Source: Lachnospiraceae bacterium
GTDB lineage: Bacteria; Bacillota; Clostridia; Lachnospirales; Lachnospiraceae
Assembly (NCBI GenBank): GCA_009911035.1
Contig: QXWO01000005.1
Coordinates: 124,001-188,000, forward strand
Reading direction: 5' to 3'
Length of the DNA: 64,000 nt
In this document: positions 18,099 through 27,387 of the stretch, piece after piece
Position numbering within the stretch: the first letter of the stretch is position 1
Layout: each line of letters begins with the position of its first letter
Translations under genes and position numbers: made by a program
Notes under the pieces: model-generated
What the model saw: the letters and a program-made list of their open reading frames with translations, nothing else
What the model was told of the DNA's origin: nothing
Databases searched by the model: none

Positions 18099-18338
18099 TT
18101 ATAAATAACGGAATAATTCTTTTGCTTCTTCTTTCCGTACCGTCTCCTGCACGTTTAAGACTTCCACCTTCACATCCTTGTTTCCAAATGCAATGGTGAT
18201 AATATCTCCTTCCTTTACATTGGCCGACGCTTTCGCCGGCTTGTCGTTGATAAAGACCCTTCCTGCGTCGCACGCTTCATTGGCAACGGTCCTTCTTTTT
18301 ATCAGACGGGAAACCTTTAAATATTTGTCCAATCTCAT
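18099..18338 (-). CDS. rqcP: S4-domain RNA-binding protein RqcP
   Basis: This 79-residue protein is almost entirely an S4 RNA-binding domain: MRLDKYLKVSRLIKRR, then the AGRVFINDKPAK turn. In B. subtilis RqcP (formerly YabO) works with RqcH in ribosome quality control, stabilising the P-site tRNA during alanine tailing. The start at 18338 follows GGAGGAG; the open frame upstream is non-coding and includes a dispersed repeat. It sits before yabP as in Bacillus. Confidence 0.92.
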   Translation of the reverse strand: MRLDKYLKVSRLIKRRTVANEACDAGRVFINDKPAKASANVKEGDIITIAFGNKDVKVEVLNVQETVRKEEAKELFRYL

Positions 18339-18380
18339 TTTTCTGCTCCTCCACCCCGGATTTACCAGATATCCTTGTTT

Positions 18381-18418
18381 AAAATGCTGCCGCGCTTCGC
18401 AAGTCAGCTTATTGTAAT
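18381..18418 (-). repeat. Terminator-linked repeat, copy 2
   Basis: On the minus strand this copy starts TTACAATAAGCTGACTTGCG and ends GGCAGCATTTT, so it is a slightly diverged member. It follows the hup terminator at 18422-18448 by 3 bases. Confidence 0.8.
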
Positions 18419-18421
18419 AAA

Positions 18422-18448
18422 AAGAACCTGCGCGATGCAGGCCCTTTA
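18422..18448 (-). terminator. Terminator of hup
   Basis: An 11-bp stem with two G-U pairs (AAAGGGCCTGC / GCAGGTTCTTT on the minus strand) is followed by a TTTTTATTA tail. It begins 10 bases after the hup stop codon. Confidence 0.82.
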
Positions 18449-18458
18449 ACACTTCATC

Positions 18459-18734
18459 CTATTCGTTGATCAAGTCCTTTAATGCTTTGCCGGCTTTGAA
18501 CTTGGGAGCTCTGGAAGCTGCAATAGGCATAACCTCTCCTGTCTGGGGATTTCTTCCTTCTCTTGCTGCTCTCTTAGATACTTCAAAAGTTCCAAAACCA
18601 ACTAACTGAACCTTTCCATCTTTCTGTAATTCTTCTGCTACAACATCAGTAAACGCCTTCAAAGCCTTTTCTGCATCCTTCTTGGATAAACCAGACTGTT
18701 CTGCCATGGCTGTAATTAATTCTGTTTTGTTCAT
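18459..18734 (-). CDS. hup: HU-family DNA-binding protein
   Basis: This 91-residue histone-like protein starts MNKTELITAMAEQSG and carries the conserved arm GRNPQTGEVMPIAASRAPKF, which inserts into the DNA minor groove. It compacts the nucleoid. A strong promoter (18799-18827) and its own terminator make it at least partly monocistronic, ahead of the rqcP-divIC genes. Confidence 0.96.
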   Translation of the reverse strand: MNKTELITAMAEQSGLSKKDAEKALKAFTDVVAEELQKDGKVQLVGFGTFEVSKRAAREGRNPQTGEVMPIAASRAPKFKAGKALKDLINE

Positions 18735-18798
18735 TGCGAACTCCTCCTCTTTATATGAGTGATTTTTTCCTAGATGTCTCTTTTGAAACGCCTATATC

Positions 18799-18827
18799 TA
18801 TATATAGCGTCTCTCATAATATTTGTC
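18799..18827 (-). promoter_or_regulatory. Promoter of hup
   Basis: On the minus strand, a perfect TTGACA (18822-18827), a 17-base spacer and TATATA (18799-18804) are present. An AGGAGGAG site precedes the start codon. Confidence 0.78.
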
Positions 18828-18872
18828 AAGTTAATTTTCCCATTTCCGGCATTTTTATGCGGTTTTGACGGT

Positions 18873-20312
18873 TTATCTGGTGCTCGTCTGCCAGTTGTTC
18901 CCGTTGGAATTGTGAACGTTATTCTGATTTGTATTATTTCCGCTCACCGTATTTCCGCTGACAGTTGAAACATTATTTTTAATCAGTGAATTACCGCTGA
19001 CTGTATACTGGTCAGAAATGCCTCCATTTTCAGGATCCAGTTCCGGGAATGAATAAGTAACATCCTGATTATCATCCGCCACTGTGATATTATAACTTCT
19101 GGTTATATATCCTTCCTTCCTTAAAGTAATTGTATGATCCCCCGGGGTCTTGGCATAGGTGACCGGCGCAATGCCTTTATAAAGGTTATCCTGGTATACA
19201 CTAGCACCTCTGGGCGCTTCAATGGTGATATTGCCGTTTCCTTTTATTTCTTCTTCTTTTGCATCGTCAAAAATGGAATTCCCGGATACCGTGGCCTGGG
19301 AAAGGTTCATACTCACCGTAACCGCTTTCCCCTCCACCTTAACATACTCAGAAAGGCTGTCATACCCGGAAGCTTCCGCCGTCACCTTATGGATGCCCAG
19401 GGGCACCCTTACAGGGTAGGTTGTTTCCACTTTCTCATTATCCACATATACTGTCGCGGATTTAGGTGTTATATCAAATATTATCGTTCCATTTTCTGGC
19501 TGTTTTACTTCCACATCTGATAAATCCAGTATGGTTTCCTTATTTCTCTCAATGGTCACTTCCCGGGTTTCCTCAACTCCTTCCCCGGTCAGTCTTACCG
19601 AGTAGGTTCCCTCCGGCACTGTAAAGTACATGTCCGGAGCAATCTGGGAAATAACAGACTGTCCAATTTCGATCCAGCCCCCCAGTACGGCCTCATCATT
19701 TACCAGATCCAGATAGCCGTGTCCTTTATCTACGGTAATGCTCAGTACATTATGGCCTTTGCCGTTAAATGAAACCACATCCTGGCGGATAATTTCTTCC
19801 ACGTCAATAGGCCTTTCACTGGAAAATGCCATCACTTCCCGGTCAAGGCTGTATACTTCGTCCCCGATGCTGACGCTTCCGCTTCCCGCATCAAGGTTAT
19901 ATTTTGCCACCCCTTCATAACTCCAGGCATCCCCGGAAAGAGCTACCGTCCCCAGCCTGTCAAGCTCGGCATTATAGGTGATCTCTGCAAGGTCCCCAGC
20001 CTTAAGCTGGGCCATTGTCATGGGACTTCCGTACTTGTCCTGCACCAGCGTCCTTCCATCATACCCCATGGTCTTGCTTTTGTTCTTATCCAGCAGATAC
20101 ATATTCACAATATGGTTATCCGGGCTTACATTTTCTATGATAACTGACGCGGAAGATGTGTAAATGTTCACAGGCTGTTCCGCTTCTTCTTCATATGTAT
20201 CTTCAAATGTAGAGGTCCGGGCCAGACTGGCGCCGCCGCAGCCTGTCAGTATAATGCACAGCCCGCAGATAAATGGTTTTATTATCTTTTGTACATCTTC
20301 TTTCTTTATCAT
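18873..20312 (-). CDS. PEGA-domain lipoprotein
   Basis: This is a 479-residue predicted surface lipoprotein. The lipobox is LTGC (C25). Two PEGA repeats are visible in the C-terminal half: one around TPKSATVYVDNEKVETTYPV and one around GASVYQDNLYKGIAPVTY, each ending in a GYxSxSxY/GYITRSY strand. The tail is Asn/Ser/Thr-rich, and the phrase TVSGN occurs four times (once between the PEGA repeats and three times in the tail). PEGA domains are thought to be surface or binding modules, and no enzyme motif is seen. The start at 20312 follows GGAG; the frame further upstream lacks a site. It lies between hup and a CotS-like gene, so a spore-envelope role is possible but unproven. Confidence 0.75.
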   Translation of the reverse strand: MIKKEDVQKIIKPFICGLCIILTGCGGASLARTSTFEDTYEEEAEQPVNIYTSSASVIIENVSPDNHIVNMYLLDKNKSKTMGYDGRTLVQDKYGSPMTMAQLKAGDLAEITYNAELDRLGTVALSGDAWSYEGVAKYNLDAGSGSVSIGDEVYSLDREVMAFSSERPIDVEEIIRQDVVSFNGKGHNVLSITVDKGHGYLDLVNDEAVLGGWIEIGQSVISQIAPDMYFTVPEGTYSVRLTGEGVEETREVTIERNKETILDLSDVEVKQPENGTIIFDITPKSATVYVDNEKVETTYPVRVPLGIHKVTAEASGYDSLSEYVKVEGKAVTVSMNLSQATVSGNSIFDDAKEEEIKGNGNITIEAPRGASVYQDNLYKGIAPVTYAKTPGDHTITLRKEGYITRSYNITVADDNQDVTYSFPELDPENGGISDQYTVSGNSLIKNNVSTVSGNTVSGNNTNQNNVHNSNGNNWQTSTR

Positions 20313-20443
20313 ATTTAACTCCCATATTGCCACGACCTGCAGGTTTGATGGCAACACAATTTTCTTTTCACGATTGCCCCTTCTTGAACCAACATATATT
20401 TTATAAATTAGAGTATAACACGCAGCTACAATTATGGAAAGGA

Positions 20444-21421
20444 CTAAGATATACCATATTTGCTTTTAAATTTTTCCAAAAATGCCTGCTTATCCTTTTC
20501 CTGCTCCGTTACCCGCTTTAACTTTTCCAAATTTTTGCCGGGAATCCATGCTTTGCCCGAATTATAATAAAAATTAACTATTTTCCAGAACTTTTCCGGA
20601 TAGGCCAGCCGGTAGTAAAGCTGTGAGAACTCCTCTTTTTCCATAGGGCGCACCTTATTGTAGGAATTTACCAGATCAAATCCGATACTCTCCGACCAGT
20701 TTCCCTTTTCAAGAAGTTTCCTCATAAACAGATATAGATCCCGAACAGGGCTGTCAATCACGCATTTCTCAAAGTTCACCAGATTCATCTCGTCACCGCA
20801 GACCAATATATTATGGTACTGGTAGTCTCCGTGGCAGACGAAACGCCGCTTATCTTCCCTTCCGAAAGCTCGTAGTTCTTCTGTGATCTGGAGCGCCAGA
20901 TTAAAAAAGTAGTCATAATTGCTCTTAAGGAAAATTTCAAAATCCGTTTTCTGTCCCCGGTCTTTTAAGTACTTTCTTACCCTTCTAAGTTCCTTGTTAT
21001 GTTTTTCAAAATCCATATAGGCAAAATGAGGCGCGCCGCCCTCTGCTGCGGCATCCTCCATACCAGATGCATTGTGCAGCTTTGCAAGCACCTTCACTGC
21101 CTGTCTGCACTCATCCATATCCCTTACATTACATTCTCTCCCGTCAAAATATGTCTTAAGGATATAAAAACATCCATCCTGGTCCTGAGTCAGAAGTTCC
21201 TGCTCTTTATTCTTAAGAATATTTTCCACATTCTTAAAGCCCATTTCCTGCACGTGCCTAAGCAGTGCATCCTGAAATGCGGCCTTTTCTCTGTGCCCGC
21301 CATATTCCTTTAAAATAAGGATACCCTCTCTGGTTTCACAAAGAATAGCGCCCCGGCCCTTCCAGGTGCGAAGCACTTCTATATCATAATTGTCCAGCAG
21401 TCCGACGCTTCTGTCATTCAC
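20444..21421 (-). CDS. CotS-family spore coat protein (kinase-like fold)
   Basis: This 325-residue protein of the CotS/CotI/YutH family has an aminoglycoside-phosphotransferase-like fold. The kinase-type motif CHGDYQYHNILVC (catalytic D, metal N) and a following NFEKCVIDSPVRDLYLF are present. The N-terminal half has ILKEYGGHREKAAFQ. In B. subtilis such proteins are spore-coat components, and CotI-type members have been proposed to phosphorylate small molecules or proteins. The start is taken as the GTG at 21421, which has GGGGG about 8 bases upstream; an in-frame TTG 15 bases earlier is the alternative. Confidence 0.8.
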   Translation of the reverse strand: MNDRSVGLLDNYDIEVLRTWKGRGAILCETREGILILKEYGGHREKAAFQDALLRHVQEMGFKNVENILKNKEQELLTQDQDGCFYILKTYFDGRECNVRDMDECRQAVKVLAKLHNASGMEDAAAEGGAPHFAYMDFEKHNKELRRVRKYLKDRGQKTDFEIFLKSNYDYFFNLALQITEELRAFGREDKRRFVCHGDYQYHNILVCGDEMNLVNFEKCVIDSPVRDLYLFMRKLLEKGNWSESIGFDLVNSYNKVRPMEKEEFSQLYYRLAYPEKFWKIVNFYYNSGKAWIPGKNLEKLKRVTEQEKDKQAFLEKFKSKYGIS

Positions 21422-21477
21422 AACGATTACCCCCAATTTGTGTCATATCCTATCATATGAGTAACCGCCATAAAGTA

Positions 21478-22821
21478 TTACTGAAATTCCTTAAGGGTTT
21501 TTAACAGAATTTCCTTTTCATTTAAAGATGGGTCGTCCACCACCATGTCCAAAAGTTTCTTAAGGGTCTGCCCCAGCTCCCGTCCCGGCTTCATGCCTGC
21601 TTCTTCTATCAGATCTTTCCCCGATACGGCCAGCGTTTTTAAAGATATACACTGATTTTGGGCCATAATGTGCTGGTATATCCGGCGGACCGCTTCCAGC
21701 TTCGCTTCCTTTTCCTTACGCATATAACTGCTCTGGGCCCGTATATCCGCCTGTTTTACATCAAACAGGCAGGGAAACACCTTTTCCCCGGTTTTAAGGA
21801 TTGCACGCCTTACGCTTCTTTCTTCCGGCTCCACATCATAGTCATGGTATTTTACCAGCTTCGCCACCATGTCAATCGTGTAGTTATCAAATTTAAGCCT
21901 GTGCAGAATATCACAGGCCATCTTCTCTGAAACGCCGGGATGTCCGTGGAAATGATGGGTGCCCTCTTTATCCTGTGACAACGTCACAGGTTTCCCGATA
22001 TCATGAAACAGCATGGCAAGACGAAGTTCCCTGCTGGCCTTAATCTCCTGCATGGATTTTAAAATATGCTCCCCCACCGTATAACAGTGATGGGGATGAT
22101 TCTGGACCGTTTCCATGCAGGCGTCAAATTCCGGCAGTATCACCGCTGTTATCCCTGTCTCATAAGCAGTCCTTAACTTCTCCGGGTGCCGGGACAGGGC
22201 CAGCTTTACCAGTTCCGTCTGAATTCTCTCTGCGCTGATCTGACGCAGATTTGGTGCAAGCTCCTTTATAGCTTCTCTTGTTTCCTGCTCAATGTCATAT
22301 CCAAGCTGGGCAGAAAAACGCACCGCGCGCATCATCCTAAGGGCGTCCTCACCGAAGCGTTCCCTTGGGTTTCCCACGCACCGGATCAGCTTTCTTTCTA
22401 TATCTTTACGCCCTCCGAAAATATCTGTCAGCCCCGCCTGTTCATTGTATGCCATGGCATTGATCGTAAAATCCCTGCGCCGCAGATCCTCTGTCAGGCT
22501 GGCCGTGAAGGTCACTTCCTTCGGATGCCTGCTGTCTTCGTAAGCGCCGTCAACCCGGTAAGTAGTCACTTCGAAGCCTTCCCCCTCCAGCATGACGGTC
22601 ACAGTTCCATGGGCGATCCCCGTATCTATGGTGCGCTTAAATAAAGCCTTCACCTGACCGGGGGCAGCGGAGGTGGTAATATCCCAGTCATCCGGTTCCC
22701 TCCCCAGAAGGCAGTCCCGGACGCACCCTCCCACTGCGTAGGCTTCAAACCCGGCTTCCATAATTGTATGAATAATAAAACTTACTTTTTCGGGTAATTG
22801 TATTCTGGCTGTATCTGACAT
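21478..22821 (-). CDS. cca: CCA tRNA nucleotidyltransferase
   Basis: This 447-residue class II nucleotidyltransferase adds or repairs the 3' CCA of tRNAs. It has the head motif AVGGCVRDCLLGREPDDWDI (catalytic D-x-D), the RRDFTINAMAYN motif, and the template motif EDALRMMRAVRFSAQLGY. An HD-type phosphohydrolase region (MLFHDIGKP, about residues 255-265) follows. The start at 22821 is chosen for AAGGCAGGG immediately upstream. It is 36 bases after proS, so the two are probably co-transcribed. Confidence 0.95.
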   Translation of the reverse strand: MSDTARIQLPEKVSFIIHTIMEAGFEAYAVGGCVRDCLLGREPDDWDITTSAAPGQVKALFKRTIDTGIAHGTVTVMLEGEGFEVTTYRVDGAYEDSRHPKEVTFTASLTEDLRRRDFTINAMAYNEQAGLTDIFGGRKDIERKLIRCVGNPRERFGEDALRMMRAVRFSAQLGYDIEQETREAIKELAPNLRQISAERIQTELVKLALSRHPEKLRTAYETGITAVILPEFDACMETVQNHPHHCYTVGEHILKSMQEIKASRELRLAMLFHDIGKPVTLSQDKEGTHHFHGHPGVSEKMACDILHRLKFDNYTIDMVAKLVKYHDYDVEPEERSVRRAILKTGEKVFPCLFDVKQADIRAQSSYMRKEKEAKLEAVRRIYQHIMAQNQCISLKTLAVSGKDLIEEAGMKPGRELGQTLKKLLDMVVDDPSLNEKEILLKTLKEFQ

Positions 22822-22857
22822 CCCTGCCTTCCCCCACAGCATCATTCTATGATCTTA

Positions 22858-24288
22858 TTAATAGGCCCTGCCCCAGTAAACCATCTTTTTCGCAGGCTTT
22901 CCGCAGTATACGCAGGTATCGGATATGCATTCCTGCTTAAAAGGCATACAGCGGCTGGTAACAGCCATATTTTCCTTAATTGCTTCTTCGCAGGCTCTCT
23001 CCCCGCACCACATGGCTTTCACAAATCCGGCCTTTGTGCTGAAAATTCTTTCAAACTCCTCCCGGCTGGCGGCTGTATAGGTGTGGGCCTCTAAATGCTC
23101 TTTCGCCCGCTTAAGCATGTCATCCTGTATTTGAGTGAGCAATTCTCCCACAGCTTCTTCGAGTCTGTCAAGCTCCACTTCTATTTTTTCTCTGGTATCC
23201 CTGCGGCAGATAATACACTTTCCTGCTTCTATATCTTTGGGACCGATCTCCACACGCATGGGAATACCGCGCATCTCCTGTTCAGAGAACTTCCAGCCGG
23301 GACTCTTGTCACTGTCATCCACTTTCACACGGAAGCTGCCCAGCCTGTCTCTCAATTCATAAGCCTTGTCAAGTACCCCTTCCTTTTTCTGCTGGATCGG
23401 TATGATCATCACCTGAACAGGCGCAACCTTGGGAGGAAGCACTAACCCGGAGTCATCTCCGTGTACCATGATAATGGCGCCGATGATTCGGGTGGACATT
23501 CCCCAGGAAGTCTGATGGACATATTTTAACTGGTTGTCTCTATCTGTAAACTGGATACCGAAAGCTTTCGCAAAGCCGTCCCCAAAGTTATGGCTGGTAC
23601 CGGACTGGAGCGCCTTACCGTCATGCATAAGAGCTTCTATGGTATAAGTAGCTTCCGCCCCTGCAAACTTTTCTTTATCTGTTTTGCGTCCCTTTACTAC
23701 AGGAACCGCCAGCACTTCTTCGCAGAAATCCGCATACACATTTAGCATCTGTTCGGTTCTTTCCGAAGCCTCTTTGGCAGTTGCATGGGCGGTATGCCCT
23801 TCCTGCCATAAGAATTCTCTGGAACGCAGAAACGGCCTTGTCTCCTTCTCCCAGCGCACCACACTGCACCACTGGTTGTATACCTTGGGCAGATCCCGGT
23901 AAGACTGGATATCTGACTTATAAAAATCGCAGAACAGAGTTTCCGATGTAGGTCTTACACACATTCTCTCAGGAAGAGGATTCAGCCCCCCGTGGGTCAC
24001 CCATGCCACTTCCGGCGCAAACCCTTCCACATGGTCCTTTTCCTTTTCCAAAAGGCTTTCGGGAATAAACATGGGCATGTATACATTCTCCACCCCTGTC
24101 GCCTTAAACCGTTCGTCCAACTGCCGCTGGATATTTTCCCAAAGGGCATATCCCGCAGGCTTGATAACCATGCAGCCCTTTACGTTGGAATAATCAATCA
24201 ATTCCGCTTTCTTTACCACATCTGTGTACCACTGGGCAAAATCTTCGCTCATGGACGTAATTGCTTCTACTAACTTTTTCTCTGCCAT
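22858..24288 (-). CDS. proS: Prolyl-tRNA synthetase, short archaeal/eukaryote-like type
   Basis: This 476-residue class II synthetase charges tRNA-Pro. It is the short form without the ~180-residue editing insertion of E. coli-type ProRS. Motif 2 is [21 protein letters not shown], motif 3 is near [10 protein letters not shown], and the C-terminal zinc-like region has [23 protein letters not shown], ending in the tyrosine typical of this type. A clean promoter lies at 24336-24364. No T-box leader is seen upstream. Confidence 0.95.
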   Translation of the reverse strand: MAEKKLVEAITSMSEDFAQWYTDVVKKAELIDYSNVKGCMVIKPAGYALWENIQRQLDERFKATGVENVYMPMFIPESLLEKEKDHVEGFAPEVAWVTHGGLNPLPERMCVRPTSETLFCDFYKSDIQSYRDLPKVYNQWCSVVRWEKETRPFLRSREFLWQEGHTAHATAKEASERTEQMLNVYADFCEEVLAVPVVKGRKTDKEKFAGAEATYTIEALMHDGKALQSGTSHNFGDGFAKAFGIQFTDRDNQLKYVHQTSWGMSTRIIGAIIMVHGDDSGLVLPPKVAPVQVMIIPIQQKKEGVLDKAYELRDRLGSFRVKVDDSDKSPGWKFSEQEMRGIPMRVEIGPKDIEAGKCIICRRDTREKIEVELDRLEEAVGELLTQIQDDMLKRAKEHLEAHTYTAASREEFERIFSTKAGFVKAMWCGERACEEAIKENMAVTSRCMPFKQECISDTCVYCGKPAKKMVYWGRAY

Positions 24289-24335
24289 ATTTTCCCTCGT
24301 TTCTGTACCGCAATCAATACTTGAATTATTCCATG

Positions 24336-24364
24336 ATTGTAGGAAAATTTTCAGTATTTGTCAA
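24336..24364 (-). promoter_or_regulatory. Promoter of proS-cca
   Basis: On the minus strand, TTGACA (24359-24364) and TACAAT (24336-24341) are spaced by 17 bases, about 45 bases before the proS start. Confidence 0.78.
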
Positions 24365-24438
24365 CGGTCTTGGACAAAATACACGTAAATCAGTTTCCAG
24401 ATTCCCGGCAAAAGCAGTAATCCTACAGGCCGTGCAGC

Positions 24439-26055
24439 CTAAAATTCCCTCTGGTGCCTGTGCAGGGCTTCCCCCATTGCAAGCAGCAATATGATAAAAG
24501 GAAAGTTCAGCACCTGGGCAAAGCTTACCATATTATGGACAAGGTAACAGACTATGCACACACTAAACAGATAAAAGGACGGATTTTTTTCCCCCTTTTT
24601 CATACACTTTTTTACATTATAAATAAGAAGTGAAAGGTAAAGCGCCGCGCCAAGAATCCCTGTGTTGACCAGACAGGTAAGAAGTTCGTTGTGGGCATTG
24701 GTAAGCCTGTTTTGTCCAAAATTTTCCCTAAGCATTACTGCTGTCTCCGGCAGGGAATAAGCATAGGCAGAAAAGCAGTCAGGCCCTACGCCCAGCAGTT
24801 TGTGTAAAAAAGGCATCCTGCCATACATCTGGACCGCACTGTAAATGGCAGCCCCCCTGCCGTGTCCCCATGCCTGGTTAAAAAGAAATTCCTCCCTGCC
24901 TGAAAGACCGGGAATTCCCATCCATGTATTTATCCCTGTAAGAACGGCCCATCCCGCCGCGCCAAATACAAGAAAAGCCGCCATGATTTTATGCGTGGTA
25001 TTTACCCTCCGGCACTTTTGGGCTCCGCCACCCCAGTCAGTTCCCTGCTTCCTGCCTGAATACTCTGCTTTTTCCCGGTGCCCCATAAACAGATAAATTC
25101 CAAGGGCAGCTATACCTGCCCAGAAAGGCAGGGGAGAATCTATTACTCTGGCGCATAGACTATCTCTGTCATAATTGTAGCCCCCGGGCAGGAGAAATCC
25201 TATTCCCCTCACCAAAATGGCTGAAACTCCCCAAAGAAATATCAGGTAAAAGAAATCCTTAAGCCACTTTCTATTTTCCACAGCTATCCATAATGACAGA
25301 TAAAAAAGCGCGCCATAAAACAGAAAAATACTACTGCTTCCCTGACAGAAGCCTGCCATAAATCCCACAATCATATATAGTATGTACAGTCCTCTTTCTG
25401 CTTTTACGGACCATCTTCTACTATTTTCCCTACCCTTTTCTTCCCCAAACAAAAAGCTGCAGACACCAACCGGAAAGAGCACAGAAAAATATCCACAGAA
25501 CCAGTTGATATTTCCCAGCGTGGATATAAAGGAAGCCTGCCTTATTTCTAAAGGAATCAGATACACCGAAAACCTGTCCAAAATCCCCAGCACAAATACC
25601 CCGCCGGATGCCAGAAGCGCTGTATACCGGACTGCCCGGCCCCCTTCCCAGAATCTGGAAGTAAAAAAGTACATCCCGCACAGCGAAAGTAAAAGCACTG
25701 TCCCCATAAACCATCCTTCTGTCCCCCACAATGCCTCCTGCCTGTAATCAGACATGACAAACGAAAGAAAAATCTCCGCGGCATACATCAGCACCAGCAA
25801 ATCCGTCATGGACACTTTATCCCAGTCAATGAGATAAGGCGCATGCTCCCGGAGCCCTTTTGCCAGTGCCCGGCATCCCACAAATACGCCGATCAAAGCC
25901 AGGATTCCCAGCGCCGCCAGTGAGCAGTAGATGAAAAACTCATACTTCGCCCTCCCGATATCCACATACCCCTCCCGCATATAAAAAGGATATATACCAA
26001 AAATCAGCAGCAGATATGCCGTGACAAATAGTTTTCCCGCTTTCTTAGCCATTGC
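24439..26055 (-). CDS. O-antigen ligase / Wzy-like polytopic membrane protein
   Basis: This 538-residue protein has many hydrophobic helices and one large extracytoplasmic loop (about residues 320-440). The loop ends in LLGVGPDCFSAYAYSLPE and NAHNELLTCLVNTGILGA, the pattern of O-antigen ligases and Wzy-like polymerases, where an asparagine-histidine pair (AHNE) is conserved. It may join or polymerise a surface glycan or teichoic-acid-like polymer. The start at 26055 follows GGAGGCGGAG; the 74 codons open upstream do not look coding. No other glycan assembly genes are adjacent, so the substrate is unknown. Confidence 0.75.
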   Translation of the reverse strand, partial: AMAKKAGKLFVTAYLLLIFGIYPFYMREGYVDIGRAKYEFFIYCSLAALGILALIGVFVGCRALAKGLREHAPYLIDWDKVSMTDLLVLMYAAEIFLSFVMSDYRQEALWGTEGWFMGTVLLLSLCGMYFFTSRFWEGGRAVRYTALLASGGVFVLGILDRFSVYLIPLEIRQASFISTLGNINWFCGYFSVLFPVGVCSFLFGEEKGRENSRRWSVKAERGLYILYMIVGFMAGFCQGSSSIFLFYGALFYLSLWIAVENRKWLKDFFYLIFLWGVSAILVRGIGFLLPGGYNYDRDSLCARVIDSPLPFWAGIAALGIYLFMGHREKAEYSGRKQGTDWGGGAQKCRRVNTTHKIMAAFLVFGAAGWAVLTGINTWMGIPGLSGREEFLFNQAWGHGRGAAIYSAVQMYGRMPFLHKLLGVGPDCFSAYAYSLPETAVMLRENFGQNRLTNAHNELLTCLVNTGILGAALYLSLLIYNVKKCMKKGEKNPSFYLFSVCIVCYLVHNMVSFAQVLNFPFIILLLAMGEALHRHQREF

Positions 26056-26224
26056 TCCGCCTCCGCCGGACTTAGATTCGGCATGGACCATGTAGTGCCT
26101 GCCATTCAGGGTACAATGCCCTTTCCTGGCACATCCAAAAGTCTGAACTGCCGTCTTTGATAATGGATTCCCATACGTTAATGTGACAGAATCAGTATAG
26201 CAGGGAATTTCCCTCTCTGTAAAT

Positions 26225-27304
26225 TTAATTTTGCGTACTTTCCTTTTCCTTGCCCCACAAATATTTGCATGTTTCACAAATTATGACCAGAGACAGCGGC
26301 CCTTTTATGATTCCCCATACACCGAACAACTGTATCCCTGCAAAAACGGCAAATAAAATTCCTACAGGCCACACGCCCACACGCTCGCCAATCAGCTTTG
26401 GCTCTAAAAATTCCCGGATCAGGGCACATACTGCATAAAGGCAGAAACACAAAAGAGCCTGCCAGTAGCTTCCGTTTATCAGCCGCAGCAGTGCAAGGGG
26501 AATCAGCATGATCCCCGTACCCACAAAGGGAAGCATGTCCATAAATCCTGTTAGGATTCCGTACAGAACTCCTCCCTTCATGCCCATAAACGCCAGCGTC
26601 ACCGCACAGACTGTACTAATAATACACAGAATGATTATCTGGGCTTTAATGAAAGTTTTGATATAAATTATAACTTTGTTTCCAACCTCCCTGACGGCTT
26701 TAAAGTCTTTTTCCTCTTTCAGTCTCCCCATAAGCCTGTCGTAATCCTTCATCATAAGCAGTATGGCAATTATCATGATTACAATGAAGCTGATAAACCC
26801 TACTATATTTTTCATATACCCTACGGATTTTCCCATCATATCGGGCAGAACTTTCACTTCAAGATTTTCAATAAAGACATTGACCTGTTCCAGTATAAAT
26901 TCCTCGATCTTTACTCCGTCCACCCCAAACTGCTGCTCCATCATGTCACAGCAGTTTCCAAGCAGAACGCACAGCCCTTCCTGGTAATCCGGCATCTGTG
27001 CAGTAATCCTGCTGCCTCCTGTCACCAATGCCAGCACTAAGATCCAGGCCAGCACTAAAATAAGCAGACAGATGACAAAAAGAATCAGCCCCGCTAAAAT
27101 GCTCTTGCGCACCTTTATTTTCCGGTGAAGTTTCAGGACTAACGGATTTAACAGTCCCGCCAGCAAAAACGCAATAATAAAAGGAGACACAATGGGACTT
27201 ATAAACTTCATGGAAAAATAAACCATGAAAATTATTCCCGTCATAACCAGATACTTTTTTGTGTCCCCTGTCAGTCCTCTTTTCCCTGCAAACAACTTAT
27301 CCAT
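26225..27304 (-). CDS. AI-2E family transporter (YtvI/PerM-like)
   Basis: This 359-residue polytopic protein of the AI-2E/PerM family has paired N-terminal helices, a central segment with a predicted helical insertion (about residues 120-170), and a conserved C-terminal block with GVLYGILTGFMDMLPFVGTG and GERVGVWPVGILFAVFAG. Members include autoinducer-2 exporters, Na+/H+ antiporters and the sporulation protein YtvI. With no luxS or spore genes adjacent, the cargo is not known. The start at 27304 has a weak site; a GTG at 27319 is an alternative. Confidence 0.82.
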   Translation of the reverse strand: MDKLFAGKRGLTGDTKKYLVMTGIIFMVYFSMKFISPIVSPFIIAFLLAGLLNPLVLKLHRKIKVRKSILAGLILFVICLLILVLAWILVLALVTGGSRITAQMPDYQEGLCVLLGNCCDMMEQQFGVDGVKIEEFILEQVNVFIENLEVKVLPDMMGKSVGYMKNIVGFISFIVIMIIAILLMMKDYDRLMGRLKEEKDFKAVREVGNKVIIYIKTFIKAQIIILCIISTVCAVTLAFMGMKGGVLYGILTGFMDMLPFVGTGIMLIPLALLRLINGSYWQALLCFCLYAVCALIREFLEPKLIGERVGVWPVGILFAVFAGIQLFGVWGIIKGPLSLVIICETCKYLWGKEKESTQN

Positions 27305-27387
27305 AAAAATCACCCACACTTCACCAGTTTATCTCTAAATATCTACTGGTAGTATGGGTAATTTAAAATGAAATATGAGCATACTTT

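Noticed and set aside
24289-24438. Possible T-box leader before proS
   Set aside because: No T-box core or specifier was found; a plain SigA-type promoter lies close to the start.
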